A stretch of 64,000 bases of DNA from CAWBJP01 sp963789165 (GCA_963789165.1 CAWBJP010000012.1:124001-188000), one strand, 5' to 3'. Shown: positions 42,623-53,122, numbered from the stretch's first letter. Made by a program: numbers and translations. The notes: generated by a model from the sequence alone, not told the origin.

Positions 42623-45600
42623 TCAGGCTCCCAGGCGCAGGGTGACCAGTTCGAAGGGGCGGAGTGTGAGAGTGATGCCCCCGCTGGCGTCGACGGGTAG
42701 TTCGCCGTCGGGGTGGTCCCGTTCGAGGAGGTCGGTGCGGGCGACCCGGGTGAAGGGGAGCGCGGGCGCCAGCCGGACGGTGCGTTGGACGCCGAGGGCC
42801 TCGTAGCCCCGCAGGATGAACCCGTCGCCGTCGTCAGCCCGTTTGAGGGTCTCGACCACGAAGGCGGGGTCGTCGGCGGCGACGAAGGAGTGGCGGGCGG
42901 GGAGCGGTCCGGGGCGGTCGCTCGTCGCCGGTCGCAGCACCAGCGGAGCGTTGAGGGCGTAGCCGGCGGCGATCACGGCGCCGAGATCGCCGGCGTGGGG
43001 CAGGAGTGAGTAGGTGAAGCGGTGCCGGCCCCGGTCGCACAGCGGGTCGGGGGCGGTCGGCGCCCGCAGCAGGGACAGGCGCAGCACGCTGCCCCGCACG
43101 TCGTAGCCGTACTTGGCGTCGTTGAGGAGGGCGACGCCATAACCGGGTTCGGAGAGGTCGGCCCAGCGCTGGGCGCACACCTCGAAGCGGGCCCGCTCGA
43201 AGTCGGTGTCCTCGGAGGTCGGCCGGCGCAGGTGTCCGAACTGGATCTCGAAGCTGGCCTCGTCGGCCCGGACGGCGACGGGAAAGGCCACCTTCAGGAA
43301 CTTGTGGTCCTCCTGCCAGTCCACTTCGGTGAGGAAGTCGACCCGCCGGGAGCCGGCGGCCAGGGTCACCGTCTGGTCCAGGGACGACGCCCCGAACCGG
43401 CGCCGGAAGCGCAGTGCGGCCCGCAGGCCGCCCGCCTCGACCACCTCGCACTCGGCCGGCTCGTCCAGGACCCGGAAGTTGTCCAGGTAGTCGCGGTCGA
43501 CGTCCCAGGCGTCGTAGTCGGCCGGCCGGTCCTCGTGGAGGTGGAACTCGTTGCCCGCCCGGCCGGCGGCCAGGACCTCGCGGCCGTGGTCCCGGTCGAA
43601 GACCGACAGCAACCGCCCGGCGGTGTCGAAGCGCAGTTCGAGGTGCTCGTTGCGCAGCCACCCGGGGCCGGCCGAGATTTCCGGTCGCGAACTCCCCGCC
43701 TGCCGGGGACTTCGCGCCCAGGAATCCTGCGGCACCTCCGCCGCCACATAGCCGAGCGGCGGAACATCGACGAGGAGGGCGACCCCGTCCACGTCCACCA
43801 CTTCGTGGCGAGGGAAGGGCGTCGGGTTGAACACCACCACCGGCCGAGCGAGCCCGCGGGTGTCCACCGCCCCCGCCAGCGCGTCCATGGCGTCGCCGGC
43901 GAGGGCGTCGGCCCTCCGGCGGACGTCGGCCAGTTCGGAAACGGCCTGCTCCGCCACCCAGCGGATGCCCGAGCCAGGAAGGATGTCGTGGAACTGGTTG
44001 GTGAGCAGCGTCTTCCACGCCGCGTCCAGCTCGTCGGCAGGCCAGGGAGCGTCGTCCCCGGGGTCTGGGGTGTCCCCGGACACCACGCTGCGGACCGCCG
44101 ACCACAGCTCGGCCGCGGCCAGGGCGGCTTCGGCCCGGCGGTTCCCCGCCTTGATGGCCGCCTGGCTGGTGAAGGTGCCGCGGTGCGTCTCCAGGTAGAG
44201 GTCGCCGCGCCAGATCGGGAGGGGGGACGGGTCGTCCTCCACCGCGGCGAAGAAGGAAGCGGTGGACTCCACGGCGACCCGGGGGGCGCCGGCGACATCG
44301 ACCAGGCGCCGGGCCGCTTCCAGCATCTCGCGGGTGGGTCCGCCGCCTCCGTCGCCGTAGCCGAAGGGGTACAGCGGACCGCTCCGCCCGGGCGCTGCGG
44401 ATGACCTCCTGAGGCGACATCTGGCCGTTGTAGGTGTCGGCGGTGGGGAAGTGGGCCCGCACCCGGGTGCCGTCGACCCCCTCCCACCAGAAGGTGTGGT
44501 GGGGGAAGGCGTTGGTGTCGTTCCAGGACAGCTTCTGGGAGACGAACCATTCCACGCCGGCCGCGGCCATGATCTGGGGCAGGGCGGCCGTATAGCCGAA
44601 GGCGTCGGGCAGCCAGAGCTCCCGGCAGTCGATGCCGAAGCGGCTCTGGAAGAAGCGCTTGCCGTGGACGATCTGGCGCACCAGCGACTCGCCCGACGGG
44701 ACGTTGCAGTCGGACTCCACCCACATGGCGCCCACCGGGCCGAACTGGCCGGTGCCGACCCGCTCGCGGATCCGGGTGAAGAGGGCCGGGTAGTGCTCCT
44801 CCATCCAGGCCAGGTGCTGGGCCGCCGAGCACACGAAGTGGTACTCCGGGTAGTGCTCCATCAGGGACACGGCGGTGGCGAAGGTGCGGGCGCACTTGCG
44901 CACGGTCTCCCGCAGCGGCCACAGCCAGGCGGTATCGATGTGGGCGTGGCCCACGGCGCTCACCCGCGGTCCCTCAGGAGCGGCGGGCAGGGCCAGAAGG
45001 CCCTTCAGGTGCGCCCGGGCCCGGGGTGCGCTCCCGGCGACGTCGGAGGGGTCGAGGCTGGCGCAGGCGACGGCCAGGGCCTGATCGGCGGCGGCCGAAA
45101 CCTCCGGGTCGAGGGACCGGGCGGCCAGGCCCAGGACGATCCGCAGGTCCGCAGCCAGGGCGTACACCTCGCGCCGGCGGACGGCCAGCTCGGCCCGGGC
45201 CAGCCGGAAGCGGGGTTCGCCGCCGGGGTCGGGCCGGAGCAGGGGCCAGTCGATCCCCGCCATCCGGGGCGGGAGGGCGGGGTTGGCCGCCGCCTCCACC
45301 AGCAACTCGACTGGTTCCCGGCCGGCGGCTGGGGCCAGGATCACGACCGCAGGATGGCACGGCGACATCCCCCAGCGCGGCACCCCGTCCTGCCAGACGA
45401 GGGACTCCCCGCCGTGAGCACCGTCCGCCCGGTGGGGGCCATCGCCCCGGTGGGCGTGCTCGAGCCGGAGCACGACCTCCTCGTTACCCCAGGCCGCCGG
45501 CACCGCGCCGGAGAGCCGGAACCAGGTGGTTCCCCAGGTCGGGCCCCATGGATCTCCGACCGTGAAGGGCTCGTAGGTCCGGGCCAGGGCGTCGGCGTAG

Positions 45601-45728
45601 CTGATCGGCTCGCCGCCGACATGGTGGGCCTCGACCGCCAGGGGATGGCCGGGGCCGTGGACGGCCGGCTCGATGACCTCGGCCAGCAGTCGAGCTGCCT
45701 CGGCCCGGATGTCGTCGTGAGGCTTCAC
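42623..45728 (-). CDS. GH38 alpha-mannosidase (frame interrupted at about 44387)
   Basis: About 1034 residues in the corrected frame. The N-terminal beta domain is followed by the catalytic domain with the zinc motif VGHAHIDTAWLWPLRE, the nucleophile region MWVESDCNVPSGESLVRQ and the DAFGYTAALPQI loop, all GH38 hallmarks. The C-terminal beta-sandwich domains hold EVDWQEDHKFLKVAFPV. An extra base near 44387 breaks the frame; removal reads RSGPLYPFGYGDGGGGPTRE. It would cleave alpha-mannosides, from its own glycans or from imported material. There is no signal peptide. It is divergent from the acyl-CoA dehydrogenase gene. Confidence 0.9.
44056..44080 (-). repeat. Copy of the palindromic GACACCCC element inside the mannosidase gene
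   Basis: On the minus strand: CCGGGGACACCCCAGACCCC plus flanks. It is read in frame as SGDTPDPGDD within the mannosidase, in a probable surface loop. Confidence 0.5.
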
Positions 45729-45813
45729 TCAGAGACCTTTCCCCTTCAGAACCTATCCTTGAGATTCGCTTTGGGAGCGCGCGTTACCCGCTGAGCTGGA
45801 GGAGAGCGTCGAA

Positions 45814-47688
45814 GTGAGCACGCCGAACGTGACGGAGCAGGACGCCCGCAAGGTCGCCGAAGCGGCCCGGGAGACGGAGTGGCAGCTGCCCAGCTTCGGC
45901 AAGGAGTTGTTCCTGGGTCGGTTCCGGCTCGATCTCCTCTACCCGCAGCCCCAGCCCGACGCCGAGAAGGCGGAGGCGGGCGAGGCGTTCATGGCCAAGC
46001 TGCGGGCCTTCCTGGAGGAGAAGGTCGACCCGTTCCAGATCGAACGGGACGCCAAGATCCCCGACGACGTCATCCAGGGCCTGAAGGACCTCGGCGCCAT
46101 GGGCATGAAGATCCCCGAGGAGTACGGCGGCCTCGGGCTTCCCGTCGTGTACTACAACCGGGCCATCGCCCTCACCGGGGCCTGGAGCGGGGCCATCTCG
46201 ACCATCCTCTCCGCCCACCAGTCCATCGGCGTGCCCGAACCGCTGCGGCTCTTCGGGACTGAGGAGCAGAAGCGCAAGTTCCTTCCGCTGGTGGCCCGGA
46301 CTCACGTCAGTGCCTTCCTTCTCACCGAGGCCGATGTGGGCTCCGACCCGGCCCGCATGGGGTCGACGGCGGTGCCCACGGAGGACGGTTCGGGTTACGT
46401 CATCAACGGCCGCAAGCTGTGGACCACCAACGGCACCATCGCCGACCTGCTCGTGGTCATGGCCAAGGTGCCCAAGTCGGAAGGCCGCCGGGGCGGCATC
46501 ACCGCCTTCATCGTCGACGCCAAGGCTCCGGGCATCACCGTGGAGCACCGCAATTCGTTCATGGGCCTGCGCGGCATCGAGAACGGGGTCACCCGCTTCG
46601 AGGATGTGTTCGTACCCACGGAGAACGTGGTGGCGGGGGAGGGCCTCGGGCTCAAGGTGGCGCTCAGCACCCTCAACACCGGTCGCCTGGCGCTGCCGGC
46701 GGTGGGGGCAGCCACGTCCAAGTACGCGGTCAAGATCGTCCGGGAGTGGTCCAAGGAGCGGGTGCAGTGGGGCCAGCCGGTGGGCAAGCACGAGGCCGTG
46801 GCCCAGAAGATCGCCTTCATCACCGGAACCGCCTTCGCGCTCGAAGCCGTGCTTGAGGTGTCCAGCCGTCTGGCCGACGAGAAGCGCAACGACATCCGCA
46901 TCGAAGCGGCCCTGGCCAAGCTCTACGCCTCGGAGATGAGCTGGAAGGTGCTCGACGAGATGATCCAGGTGCGGGGCGGCCGGGGCTACGAGACGGCCGA
47001 GTCGCTGCGCAACCGGGGCGAGCGACCGGTCCCGTGCGAACAGCTGATGCGCGATGCCCGCATCAACCGGATCTTCGAGGGCAGCAGCGAGATCATGAAG
47101 CTGCTCATCGCCCGGGAGGCGGTCGACGAGCACCTCAAGGTGGCCGGGGCCATCATCGACCCTGAGGTGGAGACGAAGGACAAGGCCAAGGCGGCGCTGG
47201 GCGCAGGGAAGTTCTACGCCCGCTGGCTGCCCAAGCTGGCCGTCGGGTCCGGCCAGAACCCGAACGCCTTCTCCGACTTCGGCGCCCTGGCCGAGCACCT
47301 GCGCTTCGCCGAGCGTTCCAGCCGCAAGCTGGCCCGGTCGACGTTCTGGGGCATGTCCCGCTGGCAGGGCAAGCTGGAGCGCAAGCAGGCCTTCCTCGGC
47401 CGCCTGGTCGACATCGGCGCCGAGCTGTTCGCCATCACCGCCACCTGCGTCCACGCCCGCACCATCGGCGAGGACGAGCCGGCCAAGAAAGAGACGGCCC
47501 ACGAGCTGGCCGAGCTGTTCTGCAACCAGGCCCGGCGGCGGGTGGACCAGCTGTTCCACGACCTGTGGCAGAACGACGACCCGGCCAACTACAACGCCGC
47601 TCTCAAGGTGCTGGACGACCGCTACACCTGGTTTGAGGAGGGCGTCCTCGACCCGTCGGGTGGCGGTCCCATGATCCGGCCGGAGTGA
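45814..47688 (+). CDS. Acyl-CoA dehydrogenase (long-chain type with C-terminal extension)
   Basis: 624 residues, longer than the 380-residue short-chain enzymes and similar in layout to VLCAD/ACAD9-type or mycobacterial FadE proteins. Family motifs are SAFLLTEADVGSDPARMGST (FAD-binding), GRKLWTTNG, GLRGIENGVTRFEDVFVP and RIFEGSSEIMKLLIAREA, where the Glu of FEG is the catalytic-base position of this subgroup. The C-terminal ~170 residues form an added helical domain. It performs the first step of fatty acyl-CoA beta-oxidation. The GTG at 45814 follows GGAGGAGAG. Its stop overlaps the start of rtcB. Confidence 0.93.
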   Translation: MSTPNVTEQDARKVAEAARETEWQLPSFGKELFLGRFRLDLLYPQPQPDAEKAEAGEAFMAKLRAFLEEKVDPFQIERDAKIPDDVIQGLKDLGAMGMKIPEEYGGLGLPVVYYNRAIALTGAWSGAISTILSAHQSIGVPEPLRLFGTEEQKRKFLPLVARTHVSAFLLTEADVGSDPARMGSTAVPTEDGSGYVINGRKLWTTNGTIADLLVVMAKVPKSEGRRGGITAFIVDAKAPGITVEHRNSFMGLRGIENGVTRFEDVFVPTENVVAGEGLGLKVALSTLNTGRLALPAVGAATSKYAVKIVREWSKERVQWGQPVGKHEAVAQKIAFITGTAFALEAVLEVSSRLADEKRNDIRIEAALAKLYASEMSWKVLDEMIQVRGGRGYETAESLRNRGERPVPCEQLMRDARINRIFEGSSEIMKLLIAREAVDEHLKVAGAIIDPEVETKDKAKAALGAGKFYARWLPKLAVGSGQNPNAFSDFGALAEHLRFAERSSRKLARSTFWGMSRWQGKLERKQAFLGRLVDIGAELFAITATCVHARTIGEDEPAKKETAHELAELFCNQARRRVDQLFHDLWQNDDPANYNAALKVLDDRYTWFEEGVLDPSGGGPMIRPE

Positions 47689-48842
47689 AGGTCCTCAATC
47701 CCAAGCTGATCTCCTGGGGCAGCGACGTCGACCCGGGAACCATCCGCCAGGCGGAGAAGACCGCCCGGCTCCCCATCGTGGAAGGCCACGTGGCCCTCAT
47801 GCCCGACGCCCACGTGGGGATCGGCGCCACCGTGGGCTCGGTCATCCCCACCCGGGGGGCGGTGATTCCCGCCGCCGTCGGGGTCGACATCGGCTGCGGC
47901 ATGATCGCGGCCGAACTCGACGTCACCGCCGCCCAACTGCCCGACTCGCTCCAGCCCCTCCTGTCCCGCATCGAGCGGGCCGTCCCGGCCGGGGTGGGCC
48001 GGGGCCACGGCTCACCGACGGCCCCGGCCGAGCAGTGGCTGGCCACCCACCGGCCCGCCACCGACCTGTCCGCCGACCAGGCCAAGCGGGCGGCGCAGCA
48101 GTTCGGTTCCCTGGGCGCCGGCAACCACTTCTTCGAGCTCTGCCTCGACGAGCGCGACCGGGCCTGGGTGGTGCTCCACTCCGGCAGCCGCGGGATCGGC
48201 AACCAGCTGGCCATGGCCCACATCGGCCGGGCCCGGGCCGGGGCGAAGAAGGCCATGCAGTCGCTGGAGGATCCCGACCTGGCCTGGTTCACCCAGGGGA
48301 CCCCGGAGTTCACGGCTTACATCGCCGACATGCTCTGGGCCCAGGACTACGCCCGGGCCAACCGCAACCAGATGATGGACGCCGCCCTGGCTCAGATCTT
48401 CACCTTCCTCGGCTTCGGCGCCGAGACCAGCAGGGCCAACTGTCACCACAACTTCACCGAGCTGGAGACCCACGGCGGCCGGGAGCTGTGGATCACCCGC
48501 AAGGGTGCCATCCGCGCCGGCGTGGGGGAGCTGGGCATCATCCCCGGTTCGATGGGGACCCGCAGCTACATCGTGGCCGGAAAGGGGAACGCGGCCAGCT
48601 GGCGGTCATGCGCCCACGGGGCGGGCCGGCGCCACAGCCGGACCCAGGCCAAGAAGCTGTGGACGGCGGCCGACCTGAGGGCCCAGATGAAGGGGAAGGT
48701 GTGGCTCTCCGGCCGGGCCGCGGCCCTGGTCGACGAGATCCCCACCGCCTACAAGGACATCGACCAGGTCATGGCCGACCAGGCTGATCTGGTGGAGGTT
48801 CGCCACACGCTGCATCAGGTCCTGAACTACAAGGGCACCTGA
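47685..48842 (+). CDS. rtcB: RtcB-type RNA ligase
   Basis: 385 residues. Conserved metal and catalytic motifs are DAHVGIGATVGSVIP, GVDIGCGMIAAE (metal Cys), SLGAGNHFFEL, HSGSRGIGNQLA, NCHHNFTE, GAIRAGVGELGIIPGSMGTR and the guanylylated His in CAHGAGRRHSR. The enzyme joins 2',3'-cyclic phosphate or 3'-phosphate RNA ends to 5'-OH using GTP and Mn2+. No archease gene is adjacent. The GTG at 47685 overlaps the acyl-CoA dehydrogenase stop (GTGA). Three consecutive hairpins follow the stop. Confidence 0.95.
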   Translation: MKVLNPKLISWGSDVDPGTIRQAEKTARLPIVEGHVALMPDAHVGIGATVGSVIPTRGAVIPAAVGVDIGCGMIAAELDVTAAQLPDSLQPLLSRIERAVPAGVGRGHGSPTAPAEQWLATHRPATDLSADQAKRAAQQFGSLGAGNHFFELCLDERDRAWVVLHSGSRGIGNQLAMAHIGRARAGAKKAMQSLEDPDLAWFTQGTPEFTAYIADMLWAQDYARANRNQMMDAALAQIFTFLGFGAETSRANCHHNFTELETHGGRELWITRKGAIRAGVGELGIIPGSMGTRSYIVAGKGNAASWRSCAHGAGRRHSRTQAKKLWTAADLRAQMKGKVWLSGRAAALVDEIPTAYKDIDQVMADQADLVEVRHTLHQVLNYKGT

Positions 48843-48867
48843 TACCCGGGCGGAGGCCGGAGCGCGA

Positions 48868-48964
48868 GGAGGCCCGTCCCTCCTCAGCAGGGGACGGGCC
48901 TCCAAAGGCTCCTGGGGCGCAAGGAGCCATCCGCATCCGGCGCGGCCGTGGGGGGCGCCGGATG
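48868..48964. terminator. Three tandem hairpins after rtcB
   Basis: GGAGGCCCGTCCC / GGGACGGGCCTCC (48868-48880, 48891-48903), GGCTCCT / AGGAGCC (48907-48913, 48922-48928) and CATCCGGCGC / GCGCCGGATG (48934-48943, 48955-48964). The first is the strongest and can terminate rtcB transcription. The other two are unusually close and may belong to the leader of the next gene (start 49066). Confidence 0.65.
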
Positions 48965-49065
48965 TCTCGCCGGGCGTCACTGCCCTTTCGAAGGGAAAGA
49001 CGTTCCAACTCCCCGCTTATGACGCGAAACGGACGAAATTCCCGAACGGATAGCCTCGGCGCCTG

Positions 49066-51069
49066 ATGGACGCCCCCGAGGTGCTCTGGTCCCCGCCGCC
49101 CAACGGGCGGGAACGCACCCGGGTGGGGAGCTACCTGCGGTTCCTGGAGGAGAAGCGGGGCCTCTCCTTCCCCGACTACGGGTCGCTGTGGGCCTGGTCG
49201 GTGTCCGACCTGGACGGGTTCTGGTCGTCGGTGTGGGAGTTCTTCGAGGTCCGCTCGGCGACGCCGTACGAAGCGGTGCTGACGCATCGGGCCATGCCCG
49301 GCACGGCGTGGTTCCCGGGCGCCACCCTCAACTACGCCGAACACCTCGTCGCCGGGGCCGGCCTCGCCGGTGACGGACCGCCCGGGGTACGGGGTGTCCC
49401 CGGACCGGTCGTGCTGGCCCGCTCCCAGACCCGGGGTCCGGTGGACTTCTCTGCCGCCGACCTGGCCGACCAGGTCGCCCGGGCCCGGGCTGGGCTCGTC
49501 CGCCTCGGCGTGGGGCGCGGCGACCGGGTGGCGGCCTACCTGCCCAACATCCCCGAGACGCTCGTCGCTTTCCTGGCCACCGCCTCGCTCGGGGCGGTGT
49601 GGGCCTCGTGCGCCCCGGAGTTCGGCACCCGCAGCGTGCTCGACCGTCTCCGCCAGATCGAACCCAAGGCGCTCCTGGCGGTGGACGGGTACCGCTACGG
49701 CTCGCGGCCGGTGGACCGGACCGCCGAGGTGGCCGCCATCCGCCAGGGCCTCCCCGGGCTGGCCGCCACGGTGGCCGTCCCCTACCTGGAAGCCGACCCC
49801 GGCCGTCTGCCCGGCGCCGTGCCGTGGGATGAGCTGCTGTCGGAGGCGGCCCCCGCCGCTTTCGATCCCGTGCCCTTCGACCACCCGCTCTACATCCTCT
49901 ACTCGTCGGGGACCACGGGGTTGCCCAAGCCCATCGTCCACGGCCACGGCGGCATCCTTCTGGAACACCAGAAGGCCCTCGCCCTCCACCACGACCTCGG
50001 GCCCGGTGACCGGCTGTTCTGGTTCTCCACCACCGGCTGGATGATGTGGAACCTGCTCATCTCGGGCCTGGCCGTCGGCTCCGCCCTCGTTCTCTACGAC
50101 GGCGACCCCGGCTGGCCCGACCTCACCACCCTGTGGCGCATGGCCGAGGAGACGGGCACCACTTATTACGGGGCCAGCGCCCCCTTCCTCCTGGCCTGCC
50201 GCAAGGCCGGTCTCACGCCCCGGCGCGACTTCGACCTGTCCCGCCTGCGGGGGGTCGGCTCCACCGGAGCGCCCCTGCCGCCCGAGGGCTTCCGCTACGT
50301 CTACGAGGAGATCGCCCCCGACGCCCTCCTCGCCTCGGCCAGTGGCGGCACCGACATGTGCACCGCCTTCGTGGGCATGAGCCCGCTGCTGCCGGTGTGG
50401 GAGGGCGAAATCAGCTGCCCCTACCTGGGGGCCAAGGTCGAGGCCTTCGATCCCGAGGGCCGGCCCGTGGTGGGGGAGCAGGGCGAGCTCGTCATCACCG
50501 AGCCCATGCCGTCCATGCCCGTTGGCTTCTGGGGCGACCCCGGCGGCGAGCGCTACCGGGCGGCGTACTTCGAGGACTTCCCCGGGGTGTGGCGCCACGG
50601 CGACTGGGTGACCTTCACCGACCGGGGCAGCTGCGTGATCTCGGGCCGGTCCGACGCCACCCTCAACCGCGGCGGCGTGCGCCTGGGGACGGCCGAGTTC
50701 TACTCCGTGGTGGAGAGCTTCCCGGAGGTGGCCGACAGCCTGGTCGTCCACCTGGAGGATGCCGGGGGCGGCGCCGGCCGGCTGTTGCTGTTCGTGGTCA
50801 CGGCCGAGGGCGCCGACCTCGACGATGACCTGCGCACCCGCCTGGCCGCCGAGCTGCGCCGCCACCTGTCGCCCCGCCACGTGCCCGACGCCGTCCACGC
50901 GGTGCCCGCCGTGCCCCGCACCTTGTCGGGCAAGAAGCTCGAGGTACCGGTCAAGCGGATCCTCACCGGTACCCCGGCGGAAGTGGCGGCCAGCCGGGGG
51001 GCACTGGCCAATCCCGAGTCACTCGACGCCTTCGAGGCGCTGGCCCGGGCGGGTGACCACCAGGAGTGA
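49066..51069 (+). CDS. Acetoacetyl-CoA synthetase
   Basis: 667 residues, the usual length for acetoacetate-CoA ligases. The AMP-binding motif is LYSSGTTGLPKPIVHGHGG (about 280). The downstream motifs are FSTTGWMMWNLLISGL, TYYGASAPFLLACRKAGLTP, ASGGTDMCTAF and SGRSDATLNRGGVRLGTAEF. The adenylation Lys lies in LSGKKLEVPVKRIL. The N-terminal FPGATLNYAEHLV segment is specific to the acetoacetyl/acetyl-CoA synthetase branch. It activates acetoacetate to acetoacetyl-CoA, linking ketone bodies to polyester or lipid pathways. The start is at the ATG 49066. Confidence 0.93.
   Translation: MDAPEVLWSPPPNGRERTRVGSYLRFLEEKRGLSFPDYGSLWAWSVSDLDGFWSSVWEFFEVRSATPYEAVLTHRAMPGTAWFPGATLNYAEHLVAGAGLAGDGPPGVRGVPGPVVLARSQTRGPVDFSAADLADQVARARAGLVRLGVGRGDRVAAYLPNIPETLVAFLATASLGAVWASCAPEFGTRSVLDRLRQIEPKALLAVDGYRYGSRPVDRTAEVAAIRQGLPGLAATVAVPYLEADPGRLPGAVPWDELLSEAAPAAFDPVPFDHPLYILYSSGTTGLPKPIVHGHGGILLEHQKALALHHDLGPGDRLFWFSTTGWMMWNLLISGLAVGSALVLYDGDPGWPDLTTLWRMAEETGTTYYGASAPFLLACRKAGLTPRRDFDLSRLRGVGSTGAPLPPEGFRYVYEEIAPDALLASASGGTDMCTAFVGMSPLLPVWEGEISCPYLGAKVEAFDPEGRPVVGEQGELVITEPMPSMPVGFWGDPGGERYRAAYFEDFPGVWRHGDWVTFTDRGSCVISGRSDATLNRGGVRLGTAEFYSVVESFPEVADSLVVHLEDAGGGAGRLLLFVVTAEGADLDDDLRTRLAAELRRHLSPRHVPDAVHAVPAVPRTLSGKKLEVPVKRILTGTPAEVAASRGALANPESLDAFEALARAGDHQE
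49381..49404 (-). repeat. Copy of the palindromic GACACCCC element inside the acetoacetyl-CoA synthetase gene
   Basis: On the minus strand: CCGGGGACACCCCGTACCCC plus flank. In the gene it is read on the opposite strand (DGPPGVRGVPGPVV), in a Gly/Pro-rich linker between N-terminal segments. Confidence 0.5.
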
Positions 51070-51157
51070 GCCGAGGTTTTCCTCCAAGTCCTCCCTGGGA
51101 AACCTTGGTTACCATGACACCGAGTCGGCTCTCGAGCCTTGAAAAGCGAGGGACGTC

Positions 51158-51928
51158 GTGGCTGGCTTGAAACGCCTGGAGCCCGCCGTGACGGAAGAAC
51201 CTGAGGTAGAGCCTGACGGCCTTGAGGTGGCCATCCGCACCCTGTCCCGCCTCCTCCTGACCGAGGAAACCCTGGAGACGACGCTGGGGAGGGTCGCTGG
51301 CCTGGCCTGCCGGACGATCCGCGGGTGCGAGATGGCGAGCCTCACCATGATGCGGGGAGACCGGCCGTCCACCGCCGTCCAGACCGACCCGGAAGTCGAG
51401 CCGCTGGACACGGCGCAGTACCAGGGCGTGGGTGGACCCTGCCTGGAGGCATACGCCACCCGTCAGATCATCCGCCTCGACCTGGCGGCGGAGAACGGGG
51501 TGCGCTGGCCCGAGTTCACCGCCGCCGCCAACGACGCCGGCGTCCTGTCGGTGCTGGCCGTCCCGCTCACCGTAGGGCCCTCGGCCGTGGGGGCGCTGAA
51601 CCTCTTCTCCAAGACCACCCGTGGCTTCACCCAGGCCGACGAGGAGACCGCCGGGCTGTTCAGCGAGCAGGCCGCGGTGGCCTGCGCCAACGCCGAGGTC
51701 TACTGGCGCACCTACAGCCTGACCGAGCACCTGCGGGAGGCGCTGGAGAGCCGCGATGTCATCGGCCAGGCCAAGGGGATCCTCATGGCCCGGCGCAGCT
51801 GCACGCCCGACGCCGCCTTCGAGGCGCTGCGCAAGGCGTCCATGCGCCGCAACAAGAAGCTGCGCGACATCGCCGACGACGTCGTCTACACCGGCGATCT
51901 GGAGGACAGCGACTTCGATGCCGGTTAG
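51158..51928 (+). CDS. GAF-ANTAR regulatory protein
   Basis: 256 residues. The GAF domain spans about 30-180 (TVGPSAVGALNLFSKTTRGF, with the 'L..P....GALNL' strand). The C-terminal ANTAR domain (about 190-245) reads ALESRDVIGQAKGILMARRS then PDAAFEALRKASMRRNKKLR. ANTAR domains bind paired RNA hairpins to prevent transcription termination. The target RNA is unknown. The GTG at 51158 is the likely start. The stop is immediately followed by that of the convergent aminotransferase. Confidence 0.9.
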   Translation: MAGLKRLEPAVTEEPEVEPDGLEVAIRTLSRLLLTEETLETTLGRVAGLACRTIRGCEMASLTMMRGDRPSTAVQTDPEVEPLDTAQYQGVGGPCLEAYATRQIIRLDLAAENGVRWPEFTAAANDAGVLSVLAVPLTVGPSAVGALNLFSKTTRGFTQADEETAGLFSEQAAVACANAEVYWRTYSLTEHLREALESRDVIGQAKGILMARRSCTPDAAFEALRKASMRRNKKLRDIADDVVYTGDLEDSDFDAG

Positions 51929-53122
51929 CTAGGCCCGGCGCAGGTGACCGGCGAGGCGCTCGAGGCCGAGGGCGATCTGGTCCAGCGAGGTGGTGTAGGA
52001 GAAGCGCAGGTGACCGGCGGCGCCGTGCTCGCCGAAGTCGCACCCGGGGACGACGGCCACCCCCGCCTCGGTGAGGATCTGCCCGGCGAAGCTGAAGCTG
52101 TCGTCGGAGAAGGCGGAGCAGCCGGCGTAGACGTAGAAGGCGCCCTGGGGGGTGACCGGCACGGAGAAGCCGATGTCGCGCAGGCCCTCCACCAGCAGGT
52201 CCCGCCGGCGGTGGAAGGCGGCCCGCCGTTCGGCCACCTCGGCCCACACCGGCTCGGTGAAGGCGGCGAAGGCGCCGTACTGGGCCGGCACGGGAGGTGA
52301 GATGTAGACGTTCTGGGCCAGGGTCTCCACCGCCGGGAGCGCCCACTCCGGACACACCAGCCAGCCCAGCCGCCAGCCCGTCATCCCGAAGGTCTTGGAG
52401 AAGCTGTTGACCACGAAACAGCCGTCGGTGTCCGGCTGGGCCAGCACGGTGACGGGCTGGGTGTCGTAGACCAGCTCGCCATAGATCTCGTCCACGAAAC
52501 ACAGCCCACCCCGAGCTTCGACGAGGTCGGTGATGGCGGCCAGCTCGCCGGGGGGCACGACCGTGCCGGTGGGGTTGGAGGGCGTGGCCAGCAGGACGCC
52601 CCGGGTGCGCTCGTCCCAGTGGTCGGCCACCAGCCCGGCGGTGAGCTGGTAGTTGGACGGGGCGGAGACGGGCACGGCCCGGGGACGGCCCTCGCACATC
52701 AGGATGAGGTTGCGGTTGCAGGGGTAGCCGGGATCGGACAGGAGGACTTCGTCGTCGCGGTCGACGGTGGCGGCCAGGGCCAGGAGCAGCGCGCCCGAAG
52801 CCCCGGCGGTGACCACGATGCGCCGGGGAGGGACGTCGACGCCGAAGCGGGTGGCGTAGTAGCCGCTGATGGCCTCCCGCAGCGCCGGCAGCCCGAGCGA
52901 CGACGTGTAGCGCACCAGCCCGTCGGCGATGGCCCGGGTGGCGGCCTCCACCACCGCGGCGGGGGTGCCGAAGTCGGGTTCACCCACCTCCAGGTGCACG
53001 ATGTGGCGGCCCGCCGCCTCCGCCGCCCAGGCCTGTTCCATGACATCCACGACCCGGAACGGTTTGATGGACGACATCCGGCTGGCGAGGCGGCCGGGGG
53101 AGAGGACGGGTCGGTCGGTCAC
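51929..53122 (-). CDS. PLP-dependent aminotransferase, class I/II
   Basis: 397 residues, fold type I. The PLP-lysine segment is NSFSKTFGMTGWRLGWLVCP. The substrate/PLP segments are HLEVGEPDFGTPAAVVEAAT, YTSSLGLPALREAISGYYAT, SNPTGTVVPPGELAAI and FVDEIYGELVYD. C-terminal LRFSYTTSLDQI completes the family pattern. Probably an aspartate- or alanine-type transaminase; the exact amino acid cannot be assigned. It is convergent with the GAF-ANTAR gene with no gap, and divergent from the molybdenum enzyme gene by about 110 bases. Confidence 0.9.
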   Translation of the reverse strand: MTDRPVLSPGRLASRMSSIKPFRVVDVMEQAWAAEAAGRHIVHLEVGEPDFGTPAAVVEAATRAIADGLVRYTSSLGLPALREAISGYYATRFGVDVPPRRIVVTAGASGALLLALAATVDRDDEVLLSDPGYPCNRNLILMCEGRPRAVPVSAPSNYQLTAGLVADHWDERTRGVLLATPSNPTGTVVPPGELAAITDLVEARGGLCFVDEIYGELVYDTQPVTVLAQPDTDGCFVVNSFSKTFGMTGWRLGWLVCPEWALPAVETLAQNVYISPPVPAQYGAFAAFTEPVWAEVAERRAAFHRRRDLLVEGLRDIGFSVPVTPQGAFYVYAGCSAFSDDSFSFAGQILTEAGVAVVPGCDFGEHGAAGHLRFSYTTSLDQIALGLERLAGHLRRA

